This document shows positions 8,349 to 16,371 of a stretch of DNA of 64,000 nucleotides, piece after piece. Both the position numbers and the translations under genes were made by a program. The notes below the pieces were generated by a model that was not told the DNA's origin, searched no databases, and saw only the letters and a list, made by a program, of their open reading frames with translations. This DNA is from Pseudoalteromonas sp. P1-25. Its GTDB lineage: Bacteria > Pseudomonadota > Gammaproteobacteria > Enterobacterales > Alteromonadaceae. Every line of letters starts with the position of its first letter. The stretch's first letter is position 1. Where the stretch lies: NCBI RefSeq assembly GCF_001401805.1, contig NZ_LKDW01000004.1:1-64000 (forward strand), read 5' to 3'.

Positions 8349-9173
8349 TTAGGCTCCCAGAGTCTGAATAAGCATACGAATGCCCGTTATCATTAATACA
8401 ACGGCAAAGGCGCGTTTTAATTGTTTTTGATCTAGCTTGCTACCAATTTTTACGCCAATAGGCGCAAACAAAATAGTAAGCGGAATAATAAGTATAAAAG
8501 CAGGTAGGTTTACAAGGCCCCACGTGCCAAGCGGTGCATCGGCGGGTGTAGTACCAATACTTAATAAAGTAATAACGCCCGGTAGCGCAATTAATAAGCC
8601 AAATACAGCAGCGGTGCCAACGGCAACATGGGCGCGTACGTTAAACGCGTTTAGCATGGGCACGCCAATAGTGCCACCACCTATACCAATCATTACCGAT
8701 AAACCACCAACAATACTTGCCATAATGCCTTGGCCAAATTTACCTGGTAATTTACTAACTAGGGCAGGCGCGCCGGCTCTAAATAACATGTTTAAACTTA
8801 CTAAAATAGCAATACAGGCAAACATAAGTACCAACGCATTACCGCGTATTGAGTGCGCTAAGTAGCTACATACAACGGCCATTACTAAAATAAACGGGGC
8901 CCAGTATTTAATTAAAGCAAGGTCGATATTGCCTTTTGCATGGTGCGAACGTATAGACGAAATAGACGTAGGCACTATGGTGGCAAGCGAGGTCGCCGTG
9001 GCTATCATCATGGCCGACTCGGGGCTTACGCCAAAGCCTTGCAATAAAAAATACAGCACAGGCACAATTACTATGCCGCCGCCTACACCAAATAGGCCTG
9101 CTAAAATACCTGCAAAAATGCCGGTTGCTATTAAGGCCGCTATAATGGGCCATTGATTTATTATTTCTGTCAT
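8349..9173 (-). CDS. TSUP-family (TauE/SafE) membrane permease
   Basis: The 274-residue protein is highly hydrophobic, with about eight membrane segments and the family's duplicated glycine-rich motifs (GLFGVGGGIVIVP near residues 26-40 and MIGIGGGTIGVP in the second half). TSUP proteins move sulfite, sulfonates or small organic acids. Inside a predicted allantoate-to-oxalate operon, a role in moving a two-carbon acid such as oxamate, oxalate or glyoxylate is plausible but is only inferred. Its start codon overlaps the stop of the preceding Ntn-hydrolase gene by 4 bases, suggesting coupled translation. Confidence 0.8.
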   Translation of the reverse strand: MTEIINQWPIIAALIATGIFAGILAGLFGVGGGIVIVPVLYFLLQGFGVSPESAMMIATATSLATIVPTSISSIRSHHAKGNIDLALIKYWAPFILVMAVVCSYLAHSIRGNALVLMFACIAILVSLNMLFRAGAPALVSKLPGKFGQGIMASIVGGLSVMIGIGGGTIGVPMLNAFNVRAHVAVGTAAVFGLLIALPGVITLLSIGTTPADAPLGTWGLVNLPAFILIIPLTILFAPIGVKIGSKLDQKQLKRAFAVVLMITGIRMLIQTLGA

Positions 9174-10744
9174 TGTGTTCCTGCTGTAGTTACTGTTGCA
9201 CGACCATCTGAACGAGGGTCGGTGGCTGCTTCAAGGCTTGTAGGTGTATCTAAAATGGCACCCGCGTGGCCCATCATTTCATTGTTATTATCAACGCTTA
9301 CCCAGTCGTGGTCACGTTGATTTAATTCATGTTTAACTTGAATTACTAAGCTTTGCTCTACCTTTAAGTTTGTGCTTGTATCGCCCCAGGTGCGCCCTAG
9401 TAACCAACGCGGATCGCTTACTGCTTGGGTAATTGATTTATTACGCCATGCGTAACCACTAAATACGGCAGCTTGTGTTTGCGGTTGGCCTTCGCCGCCC
9501 ATGGTGCCGTAGGCAAGGCGTCTGCCATCATCAAATTTTGCTAAAGCAGGGTTAAGTGTATGAGCTGGCTTTTTATGTGCTTTTAAGGCATTGGCATCGT
9601 TGTTATTTAAACTAAAGCTCAAACCACGGTTATTCCACACAAAACCACCTTCACTCATTAATATGCCGCTGCCAAATTCCCAGTAAACACTTTGAATAAA
9701 GCTCACGAGTTGGCCGTTTTTATCACGTGCTGCCATCCAAACGGTATCGCCAGGCTCTGCATTAAATGGCCATTGCTTGGCTTGGTTCATATCAATATTG
9801 CTGGCAAGCGCACTTAAGCGTTCATCGGTTAGTGCATTTTTATAATCATCACCAAGCGCATCTGGGTCGGCCCAAAGTGTGGGACGGTGAGTAAAGCTTT
9901 GTTTGGTTGCCTCAACAATTAAGTGCATCCAATCGGCCTCTGTTTTGGCCAAATGCTTTAGTTTATTAACGGCGCCAATTATTTGCAGAGAATGCACGCC
10001 TTGCGTGGGAGCAGGTAAGTTAAAACACTGTATGCCCGATAAATTAGCATTAAGTGGTGTTACTACATCTGCTTTTGTATTGGCTATGTCGGCTGGGGTA
10101 ATAACACTGCCTGCGGCTGCTAAATCGCTTGCAAATGAGTCGGCAAGTTCTCCTTCATAAAAAGCATTTAATCCCTGCTCGGCCAAGTGCTCAAAGGTAC
10201 TGGCGAGTTTTGGGTTTTTAAAATGTTGCCCTGCTTGTAGCGGTTTACCATTGGGTATGTAAAGCTCTTTAAATGCAGCGTTAGTGTTTGAAACGGCGGC
10301 AAGCTTTTCGCAGCCTGCTTGCAGGCTTTTTGACACTGTAAAGCCTTCGCGCGCAAGCTTTATGGCAGGCGCTAAAATAGTACTTAGTGGTAGAGCTGCG
10401 TGCTCATCTACCTCAAGGGCTTTTTGCCAGCCACGAAGCGTAGCCGCTTGGGTCAATGCGCTTAAACCACCGCGCTCTGGTATGTGTGGCTCATTGCTAT
10501 AGGCGCTTATATCGTTTGGTGCGCGCCCGCAGGCATCTATAGCTGTGGGTGTGCTTTGGTTTAGGTTATCAATAAGCCAAAAGCTGTCGCCGCCAATTGA
10601 GTTCATATGCGGGTATACCACGCTAATAGCAGCGGCGGCTGCTACCATGGCCTCAACGGCTGTACCGCCTTGCTTTAATATTAGGGTGCCTGCCTCGGTT
10701 GCCGCAAAATGCGGGGCAGTAAAGGCAATGTTGTGTGTGCTCAT
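9170..10744 (-). CDS. Gamma-glutamyltransferase-like Ntn hydrolase, probable oxamate amidohydrolase (HpxW-like)
   Basis: The 524-residue protein has the GGT fold: N-terminal APHFAATEAGTLILKQGGTA and the INSIGGDSFW-like segment at about 48-56. The predicted autocleavage and nucleophile Thr334 lies in PGDTVWMAARDKNG, followed by VSFIQSVYWEFGSG. No signal peptide is present, whereas true GGTs are usually periplasmic. The GDTVW...SFIQS pattern and the purine-degradation neighbours match Klebsiella HpxW, a cytosolic GGT-like oxamate amidohydrolase. Its ends overlap both neighbouring genes by 4 bases, so it is translationally coupled in the operon. Confidence 0.72.
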   Translation of the reverse strand: MSTHNIAFTAPHFAATEAGTLILKQGGTAVEAMVAAAAAISVVYPHMNSIGGDSFWLIDNLNQSTPTAIDACGRAPNDISAYSNEPHIPERGGLSALTQAATLRGWQKALEVDEHAALPLSTILAPAIKLAREGFTVSKSLQAGCEKLAAVSNTNAAFKELYIPNGKPLQAGQHFKNPKLASTFEHLAEQGLNAFYEGELADSFASDLAAAGSVITPADIANTKADVVTPLNANLSGIQCFNLPAPTQGVHSLQIIGAVNKLKHLAKTEADWMHLIVEATKQSFTHRPTLWADPDALGDDYKNALTDERLSALASNIDMNQAKQWPFNAEPGDTVWMAARDKNGQLVSFIQSVYWEFGSGILMSEGGFVWNNRGLSFSLNNNDANALKAHKKPAHTLNPALAKFDDGRRLAYGTMGGEGQPQTQAAVFSGYAWRNKSITQAVSDPRWLLGRTWGDTSTNLKVEQSLVIQVKHELNQRDHDWVSVDNNNEMMGHAGAILDTPTSLEAATDPRSDGRATVTTAGTQ

Positions 10745-11949
10745 GCAAGTGTGTCCTGTTTAAAGTGGGCAGCTAATTGTTGTACGCAGGCAAGTAGGCT
10801 TTTATCGTTGCCATGGCTCATCATTAATGAAAACCCATAAGGGTGGCCATTTTCTAAATTAGCCAATGGTAAGTGTACTTGCGCCGAGCGGCTCAAACCC
10901 GCTATGGCCGATAAGGTGATTATTTGCATGCGTAAGGCGCTTGTGTCGGCGCCCAATTTAGGTGCAGTTATGGGTGTGGTTGGCAAAAATAAACAACTGT
11001 TTGTATTTAGGTTTTTAGCAATTAATGTTTGCCATTGGGTTTGTACATTTAGTGCTTCTTGTTCTTCTTGGGCGGTTAGGGCAAGCGCCATGTTAAAACG
11101 TGCCGCAATTGCCGGAGCAAACTGGGGAAGTTGCCCTGGCAATTGAAGCCAATCTTTATGCGTTTTTGCGATTGCTCGCCCTTGCAGTATTCTAAAGCTG
11201 TCAGCCAGTTCGCTTAATAAGTTGCTGTCAGGCAGTTTAAATTCTTTATGGTGTTTAAAATAAAGTTTGGTTTTTTTAAGCAATTGTTTAAGCGGGGCTT
11301 GTAATGCAGGGTCAACCAGCTCAAATAATGGCTCGCAAATAACTAAAGTATCAACGTTATTAATAGCTTGATTTGGCAACAGTACATTGCCTATATCGCT
11401 TAGCAGCTCTGCACTTTGCGTAAGCCAGCCAATGGTATCAAAAGGGGGCGCGAGCGGTATTAGGCCATCTTTTTCAATTACGTTATGGCTTGGCCTTATG
11501 CCAAATAAGCCACAATAACTTGCGGGTATTCTAATAGAGCCGCCGGTATCGGTACCTAAGCCAATATCGGCTAGGTTAGCAGCTACGGCGGCCGCCGACC
11601 CCATACTTGAGCCACCACTTGCATGGCCCTTAAGTTTTGGGTTTTGTGCTGCACCATAGTGAATGTTATTGCCCTCTAAGCTGTAAGCCAGCTCATCGGT
11701 ATGGGTAAAGCCTGTAAAGCGACAACCTTCATTCATTAGTTTGTTTACGGCACTTGCTGTTTGCCGTGCAGGTTTTGCTGCTTTAAACCAGCTTGGGTTA
11801 CCTGCGCTGTTGCGCTCGCCTTTAACAGCAAATACATCTTTTACCGCAAGGCGCTTATTTACAAGTTTGCCGTGGGTGTGTGTTTGCCATGCGTTAGGGC
11901 CATGGTCACAAAAAATACCGGTAAAATTATTATGTGTTTTGGTACTCAT
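10741..11949 (-). CDS. Amidase-signature-family hydrolase (AtzF/HpxX-like, possible oxalurate amidohydrolase)
   Basis: The 402-residue protein carries the amidase signature. The catalytic Lys is in the LAVKDVFAVKG segment near residue 38. The Gly/Ser-rich stretch GGSSMGSA, then GTDTGGSIRIPASYCG, supplies the cis-Ser and nucleophile Ser at about residues 112-145. It is short for the family (often 450-480). It is the first gene of the five-gene operon and lies beside the HpxW-like gene, as hpxX does in Klebsiella. Action on oxalurate is therefore plausible. The usual small partners (AtzG and AtzH types, hpxY and hpxZ) are not present. Confidence 0.7.
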   Translation of the reverse strand: MSTKTHNNFTGIFCDHGPNAWQTHTHGKLVNKRLAVKDVFAVKGERNSAGNPSWFKAAKPARQTASAVNKLMNEGCRFTGFTHTDELAYSLEGNNIHYGAAQNPKLKGHASGGSSMGSAAAVAANLADIGLGTDTGGSIRIPASYCGLFGIRPSHNVIEKDGLIPLAPPFDTIGWLTQSAELLSDIGNVLLPNQAINNVDTLVICEPLFELVDPALQAPLKQLLKKTKLYFKHHKEFKLPDSNLLSELADSFRILQGRAIAKTHKDWLQLPGQLPQFAPAIAARFNMALALTAQEEQEALNVQTQWQTLIAKNLNTNSCLFLPTTPITAPKLGADTSALRMQIITLSAIAGLSRSAQVHLPLANLENGHPYGFSLMMSHGNDKSLLACVQQLAAHFKQDTLA

Positions 11950-11973
11950 ATCACCACTCGTTATAAAGTAAAT

Positions 11974-11989
11974 CTGACCAACTGGTTAT
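11974..11989. promoter_or_regulatory. RutR-type operator upstream of the allantoate operon
   Basis: The sequence CTGACCAACTGGTTAT matches 11 of 14 defined positions of the E. coli RutR box (TTGACCAnnTGGTCAA). It is centred 32 bases upstream of the first gene of the operon. A wider inverted repeat, AAATCTGA...TCAGATTT, surrounds it (11970-11998). The RutR-like gene is encoded nearby. Confidence 0.6.
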
Positions 11990-12249
11990 AATCAGATTTA
12001 GGGTGATTAAAAAGACGAATTAGTTATTATTATTTTTCAGCCCACTGCGTAACATCTTATTTTTATTTTACAGAGCCTGATCCGCTTTTTAATCGGTTAG
12101 CTATTATATTGCCTAAAAGCTAAGCAAAAGCAATGCCAAATGCAATAAAGTTGTCCACTCGGTCAGGTTTTATTTGGTTTACATGGGGTTTAGCAGATAT
12201 TTATAAAAATATAAGTATTAAAGAAGGCGTAATTTAGAGGTGAAAACAC
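11990..12249. other. Intergenic region between regulator unit and operon
   Basis: Apart from the operator at its left edge and the terminator at its right edge, this AT-rich stretch shows no ORF of note. It should contain the promoter of the amidase operon reading leftwards. Confidence 0.4.
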
Positions 12250-12281
12250 ACCAAGTTGGTGCGTGATTGCACCAACTTGGT
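12250..12281 (-). terminator. Terminator of the rutR-like/rraA-like unit
   Basis: Perfect 13-base arms (12250-12262 and 12269-12281, ACCAAGTTGGTGC and its complement) with a 6-base loop lie just downstream of the RraA-like stop. On the minus strand they are followed by TGTGTTTTC. This separates the regulator unit from the five-gene operon. Confidence 0.7.
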
Positions 12282-12295
12282 TGCAAATATGGCGT

Positions 12296-12778
12296 TTATA
12301 GTAATGCGTTAGGGCTAATAATTAAGCCATTTACATCGGCGTATAGCCAATCGTTAGGGTTAATTGAGGTACTCAGCATGGTTACAGTTTGGTTTTTATC
12401 GCCAAAGCCACGCTTTAATGTACTGCGCGGGGTTGAACCTAGCGCCATAACCGGTAAATCCATAGTGGCTAGTATTTCAATGTCGCGGCAACAGCCGTTA
12501 ATAACAACGCCTTCCCAGCCATTTTTTAACGCGCGCTCAGCCATAATATCGCCTATAAAAGCAAAGCGTTTGCTAGCAAAGCCATCAATAACCAATACTT
12601 TACCCTCACCGTTTTCATGCAGTATATCGGCGGCAAACGAGTTATCGTCTGGACATGTAAGGGTAACTGCTTGACCACTAAAGGTGGTTTTTTTACCAAA
12701 GTGGCGCAGGCCGCTGTCGGCGACTTGTACGCTTTCGCGGTGATCGTCAAATAAGTCTGGGGTGGTAAAGTTATTCAT
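12296..12778 (-). CDS. RraA-family protein (possible HMG/oxaloacetate-type aldolase)
   Basis: This is a 160-residue RraA-fold protein. The core motif GDIMAERALKNGWEGVVING is followed by Arg-Asp (CCRDIEIL), and the C-terminus is LYADVNGLIIS. The Arg-Asp pair is the substrate- and metal-binding pair of the HMG aldolase branch of the fold. E. coli RraA, the RNase E inhibitor, has Arg-Gln there. It may therefore be an enzyme acting on a small oxo acid, but the classical RraA annotation cannot be excluded. It starts 3 bases after the RutR-like gene and is co-transcribed with it. Confidence 0.72.
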   Translation of the reverse strand: MNNFTTPDLFDDHRESVQVADSGLRHFGKKTTFSGQAVTLTCPDDNSFAADILHENGEGKVLVIDGFASKRFAFIGDIMAERALKNGWEGVVINGCCRDIEILATMDLPVMALGSTPRSTLKRGFGDKNQTVTMLSTSINPNDWLYADVNGLIISPNALL

Positions 12779-12781
12779 GGG

Positions 12782-13435
12782 TTAGGCCTCACTGTGCTCA
12801 GGTATTTTTAAGCCAATACCTTTTAAAATTATGTGGGCAGTTGATTGCGTTATTTGTGCCACATCGGTTTCGTCGTATTCTAATTTGTTCATTACCAGTA
12901 GCACTTCGGCCTGAAAGTCGGCGTAGTACTGCGTAGTTGACCAAATGGTAAATAATAAATGGTAAGGGTCAACATTATCCATTTTGCCTGCATCTATCCA
13001 GGCCTGAAACATGTCTACCTTTTGTTTTACCCACGGGCGCGTGTTAGTTCTAAAGTAGTTTTGCAAATATGGAGCTCCGCGCAGTATTTCACTGGCAAAT
13101 AAACGTGATTGCAGTGGCTGGTTTACGGCAAGTATTACTTTACTTTTAATATAGTGATAAAGCACATGTGCAGGGTCGTCCTCAGGGGTTACGTTATCTA
13201 AGCCTAAATTCCAGTGCGCAATTATGCGATCTATTACGTTTTCGTATAGGCCGTCTTTGCTTTTAAAATAATATAAAATATTGGCCTTAGGAACGCCTGC
13301 TTCTTTGGCAACCATGCTCATACTGGTGCCATCGTAACCAAGCTGAGAAAATAATTGCTCGGCGGCATCGAGTATTAATGTTTGGTTTTTTACTCGGGTG
13401 AGTTCTTTTTTATTTGGCTTTGTTTGTGTGCTCAT
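12782..13435 (-). CDS. RutR-like TetR-family transcriptional regulator
   Basis: From the preferred start the protein has 217 residues. The TetR helix-turn-helix reads SMSMVAKEAGVPKANILYYFKSKDGLYENVI. The C-terminal half shares with RutR the SRLFASEILRGAPYL segment and the GKMDNVDPYHLLFTIWSTTQYYADF segment (written here in parts: GKMDNVDPYHLL, FTIWSTTQYYADF). A longer frame reaches 13498, but its extra 21 codons cover a RutR-like operator, so the ATG at 13435 is chosen. It likely senses a nucleobase or ureide and represses itself, the RraA-like gene and the allantoate operon. Confidence 0.8.
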   Translation of the reverse strand: MSTQTKPNKKELTRVKNQTLILDAAEQLFSQLGYDGTSMSMVAKEAGVPKANILYYFKSKDGLYENVIDRIIAHWNLGLDNVTPEDDPAHVLYHYIKSKVILAVNQPLQSRLFASEILRGAPYLQNYFRTNTRPWVKQKVDMFQAWIDAGKMDNVDPYHLLFTIWSTTQYYADFQAEVLLVMNKLEYDETDVAQITQSTAHIILKGIGLKIPEHSEA

Positions 13436-13478
13436 TATGGCGATGCTGTTTTTAACGTGTTGAATGATTGTAACTTTA

Positions 13479-13494
13479 CTGACCAAAAGGTCAA
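13479..13494. promoter_or_regulatory. RutR-type operator upstream of the RutR-like gene
   Basis: CTGACCAAAAGGTCAA matches 12 of 14 defined positions of the RutR consensus and contains the palindrome TGACC-AAAA-GGTCA (13480-13493). It lies about 45 bases upstream of the preferred start at 13435 and 117 bases from the divergent exporter start. Autoregulation is expected, and shared control of the exporter is possible. Confidence 0.65.
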
Positions 13495-13610
13495 ACACTT
13501 AAGTGCAGGCTAAAAACACCTTTATAACAATAAATGATGAGCAACAATTGTTTAAAGCATTAATTACTGTTAGCGTAACGTCAAACATAAGTAGTACTTT
13601 TAGGTAGTTA

Positions 13611-14531
13611 ATGGATTTTTTTTCTAATCACAAATACACGCTTTATGGCATTGCCGCTATTTTATTATGGAGCTGTTTAGTGGCTCTGCTCAGGGATGTT
13701 TCGGAGTTATTTGGCCCTATAGGTGGGGCGGCACTTATGTATAGTGTAAGCGCGCTGTTTTTAATTTTGGTAATGGGGCGCCCTAAATTTGCTGGGTTTA
13801 ATAAGCGTTATATTATTTGGGGTACTGCTTTATTTGCACTTTACGAGGTGTGTTTGGCACTGTTTGTGGGGCTTGCTAATAATCGCCACCAAGCAGTAGA
13901 AATGGCGGTTATAAATTATTTATGGCCCACGCTTACCATTTTGCTCAGTATTGTTGTTAACCGTAGTAAAGTAAGTGTATTGATTTACCCCGGTATGCTG
14001 CTCGCCTTTTTTGGCGTGGCATGGTGCGTGGGTGGCGATAGTGGGTTGTCAATTAACAGTATTATGGGCAATTTTGCAAGTAATCCCACGGCTTACTTGT
14101 TGGCGTTTGTAGCCCCTTTTATATGGTCTGTTTATTGTGTGATTACTCAAAAAAATAGTAATGGGCAAAATGCCATTGTGCTATTTTTTATCGCCACAGC
14201 ACTGAGCTTATGGGTATTGTATGGATTAAGTGACGAGCCAAAAATGACCTTTACACTACACGCTACCATAACGCTTATTTTAGCTGGTGTGGTTGTTGGC
14301 AGCGGTTATGCACTTTGGAACCAAGCAATTATTGGCGGTAACTTAATGCTGCTTGGTACGCTTTCGTATTTTACGCCGGTTTTTTCGGCGATTATTTCGG
14401 CGCTTTATTTATCAATTACCCTTAGTGCCTCATTTTGGCAAGGAGTAATAATGGTCACTGGTGGTTCACTCGTTTGCTATTTTGTAACACGTGAAAAACC
14501 AGCTAAAAAGCCACTAAACGCCGTAAATTAA
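13611..14531 (+). CDS. EamA/DMT-family transporter, YddG-like aromatic amino acid exporter
   Basis: The 306-residue protein has about ten membrane segments in two EamA repeats. The segment around AVEMAVINYLWPTLTILL (residues 95-113) is characteristic of the YddG group, which exports aromatic amino acids and related compounds. It is divergent from the RutR-like gene with a 175-base shared region holding the operator. Its stop lies 20 bases from that of the convergent hydrolase. Confidence 0.75.
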   Translation: MDFFSNHKYTLYGIAAILLWSCLVALLRDVSELFGPIGGAALMYSVSALFLILVMGRPKFAGFNKRYIIWGTALFALYEVCLALFVGLANNRHQAVEMAVINYLWPTLTILLSIVVNRSKVSVLIYPGMLLAFFGVAWCVGGDSGLSINSIMGNFASNPTAYLLAFVAPFIWSVYCVITQKNSNGQNAIVLFFIATALSLWVLYGLSDEPKMTFTLHATITLILAGVVVGSGYALWNQAIIGGNLMLLGTLSYFTPVFSAIISALYLSITLSASFWQGVIMVTGGSLVCYFVTREKPAKKPLNAVN

Positions 14532-14537
14532 CGGCGT
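14518..14537. terminator. Short hairpin between convergent genes
   Basis: ACGCCGT (14518-14524) and ACGGCGT (14531-14537) pair around a 6-base loop. They overlap the stop of the exporter gene and lie just before the convergent hydrolase stop. The 7-bp stem has no clear T-tract next to it. Confidence 0.4.
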
Positions 14538-14551
14538 AAACGCATCCTTTT

Positions 14552-15418
14552 TTAACTGTGTTTGTTTAGCCAGTTAAGTGCCAGTGGCCATAGTCCGTCT
14601 GACTTTTTACTAAAAAACTTCATATGGCCAATTTCCTTCAAACCATAGTCGTGTGGGTTTAAGGTGAGTGTTTGTGCTTTTAATTTAGGAAAAACCGAGA
14701 GCATATCGGCGACATTCGCGTTATTTGCAATGTCGTCGTCGGTAGCATTAACCCAAAGCGAGGGCATAGAAAGCGTGTTGTAACAGTGTTGAAATACGGT
14801 ATCGCCAAATGCTGATTGCACATACCCTTGTGCGTTACACCATTTTTGCCATTGTTTAGCTACGCCTTTAGGTAGTGGCTCGCCCATGCCAAACCATTGT
14901 GATTTAGTATGGCCAAATAGTGCATTACTAAGGGGGATAACCCCATTCATAAAAAAGTGCGCTTTAACCTGATACGCCAAGCGCATATTAGTTAATTTAC
15001 CTGACGAGCAAGCAAAGTTAAACGCAGAGCTTAGCTCGTTGGCGTTATGCATTAGCCCCACTAATTGCCCGCCGGCACTATGGCCCACTAAATGATACTG
15101 CGTATTAGGAAACACCCTTTGCAAATGCTCAAGCACCGCAGGCATGTCTTGCTCGCCCCAGGTTTGTAATGTGGCTTTGCTTTTTTTAATGCTGCGGTTA
15201 AGCGATTGGCCAATACCACTGTTATCAAAGGTAATTACGCCAAAGCCCTGTTGTTGTAAGTAAGTAGCAAAATTTGCATAAAACTGTTGTTTTATACCGG
15301 TTGCAGGGGCAATCATCACCGCACCTTTAATAGGGCTGGTGGGTGTAAATACACGGGCGCTTAGAGTTTGCCTGTTGTTACAGGTTATAGTGGTGTGCTC
15401 AAAGTGTGGTGAGGTCAT
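14552..15418 (-). CDS. Alpha/beta hydrolase (serine aminopeptidase S33-like)
   Basis: From the preferred ATG the protein has 288 residues. The nucleophile elbow is GHSAGG, the oxyanion segment near the N-terminus is GAVMIAPATGIKQQFY, and a late GHMKFF supplies the probable catalytic His, with the acid likely in the NATDDDIA segment. A frame extending to 15448 adds ten hydrophobic residues without supporting features. The substrate is unknown. A GntR/FadR-like palindrome lies about 50 bases upstream at 15467-15481. Confidence 0.7.
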   Translation of the reverse strand: MTSPHFEHTTITCNNRQTLSARVFTPTSPIKGAVMIAPATGIKQQFYANFATYLQQQGFGVITFDNSGIGQSLNRSIKKSKATLQTWGEQDMPAVLEHLQRVFPNTQYHLVGHSAGGQLVGLMHNANELSSAFNFACSSGKLTNMRLAYQVKAHFFMNGVIPLSNALFGHTKSQWFGMGEPLPKGVAKQWQKWCNAQGYVQSAFGDTVFQHCYNTLSMPSLWVNATDDDIANNANVADMLSVFPKLKAQTLTLNPHDYGLKEIGHMKFFSKKSDGLWPLALNWLNKHS

Positions 15419-15466
15419 TAGAATTATTATTTCCCATATAAAGTACACAGGTTAAAAACAATAGCT

Positions 15467-15481
15467 GGTAAGACCAGTTTA
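15467..15481. promoter_or_regulatory. GntR/FadR-type operator-like sequence
   Basis: GGTAAGACCAGTTTA, within the palindrome CTGGT-AAG-ACCAG, has the spacing typical of FadR-subfamily GntR operators (TGGTnnnACCA). The same 15 bases occur at 46879-46893 upstream of the laminarinase gene. The cognate regulator is not in this window. Confidence 0.45.
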
Positions 15482-15809
15482 AGCAAGAGGGGAAGGCGTT
15501 GTTTATACCTACTCCATTAAGTATGTGCTCTTAATTTTACGCCGACAAAAAATTCAGCTTTAGGCATATATTGATGTAAATGGTTGTTCCCTTGTCGAAA
15601 TTACAACAAAAAAATGAGTTGTTTTAGCGAGTAAAATAGGCCAGCTATTTATTGGAATTGGTATAAACCACGCCCCAAATGAAGTGGGGCGAGAGGAAGG
15701 TTTAAATAACTACACGGTACTACTTATTTTGCTAAAGCCTTGTTATTGGCAGTTAATGGAGCCTTATTGCCATTAACAATAACGGGCTAATAGGTATATT
15801 AAAAGTTGG
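15482..15809. other. Intergenic region downstream of ankB
   Basis: No gene is seen. Two inverted repeats are present. CGCCCCA...TGGGGCG at 15671-15691 is one. The other is a bulged stem at 15742-15783 (GTTAATGG/CCATTAAC plus GTTATT/AATAAC) that probably ends the katB-ankB transcript on the minus strand. Confidence 0.4.
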
Positions 15810-16304
15810 TTAATTAGATTTACTGTTTACCTGAGCGAGTAAGTCGAGCACTTTTTGTTGGCCAAATTTTTGTGCAAATTGCTCGGCTGTTTGGCCTGCT
15901 TTGTTTTGATGTGCGTTGTCGCAATCAAGGCCTACAAGTGTTTTAGCGATACTAAATTCGCCTCTAAATATGGCGGCCATTAGTGCTGTGTTACCGCGGT
16001 TGTCTTCAAGGCAGGCATTAGCGCCTAATTGCAATAAGGTGTTTACCGTATTTTTATTGCCGTGGTAGGTGGCAATCATTAGTGCGGTGTAACCTTTGTT
16101 GTTGTAACTATTAATAGGAATGCCAGCATCAACAAATTGCGTTATTACGGCGGTGTCGTCGGTGCGTGCGGCTGCAAAGTAATAAGCAAGTAAGCTGTCG
16201 TATTGCGACTGGGCGGTGCTTTGTTGATTTACAGGGCTTTGTGGCTCATTGGCAAAGCCTGAAAAGCTCATCACTAAAGTAAATATAATAAGTAATTTAC
16301 GCAT
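15810..16304 (-). CDS. ankB: Periplasmic ankyrin-repeat protein, AnkB-like
   Basis: The 164-residue protein has an N-terminal signal peptide (MRKLLIIFTLVMSFSGFA). About four ankyrin repeats follow, seen as recurring NKGYTALMIATYHGN and NRGNTALMAAIFRGE patterns with GQTAEQFAQ at the end. It lies downstream of a catalase gene. The katB-ankB pair is known in Pseudomonas aeruginosa, where AnkB supports optimal catalase activity. The same helper role is inferred here from gene order. Confidence 0.8.
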   Translation of the reverse strand: MRKLLIIFTLVMSFSGFANEPQSPVNQQSTAQSQYDSLLAYYFAAARTDDTAVITQFVDAGIPINSYNNKGYTALMIATYHGNKNTVNTLLQLGANACLEDNRGNTALMAAIFRGEFSIAKTLVGLDCDNAHQNKAGQTAEQFAQKFGQQKVLDLLAQVNSKSN

Positions 16305-16371
16305 ACTGGTTACCTTTTTAAAAAAGAGGAAAGCTAGGCTTTCCTCAATAACTTACAGGTTGGGTAAAATA

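Noticed and set aside
9170-10744. Calling this gene a classical gamma-glutamyltransferase (ggt)
   Set aside because: There is no signal peptide, and the sequence around the predicted nucleophile Thr334 (GDTVW...SFIQS) and the purine-degradation neighbours fit the HpxW-like group better.
13436-13498. N-terminal extension of the RutR-like regulator
   Set aside because: The extra 21 codons overlap the RutR-type operator at 13479-13494. The ATG at 13435 gives the usual TetR N-terminus.
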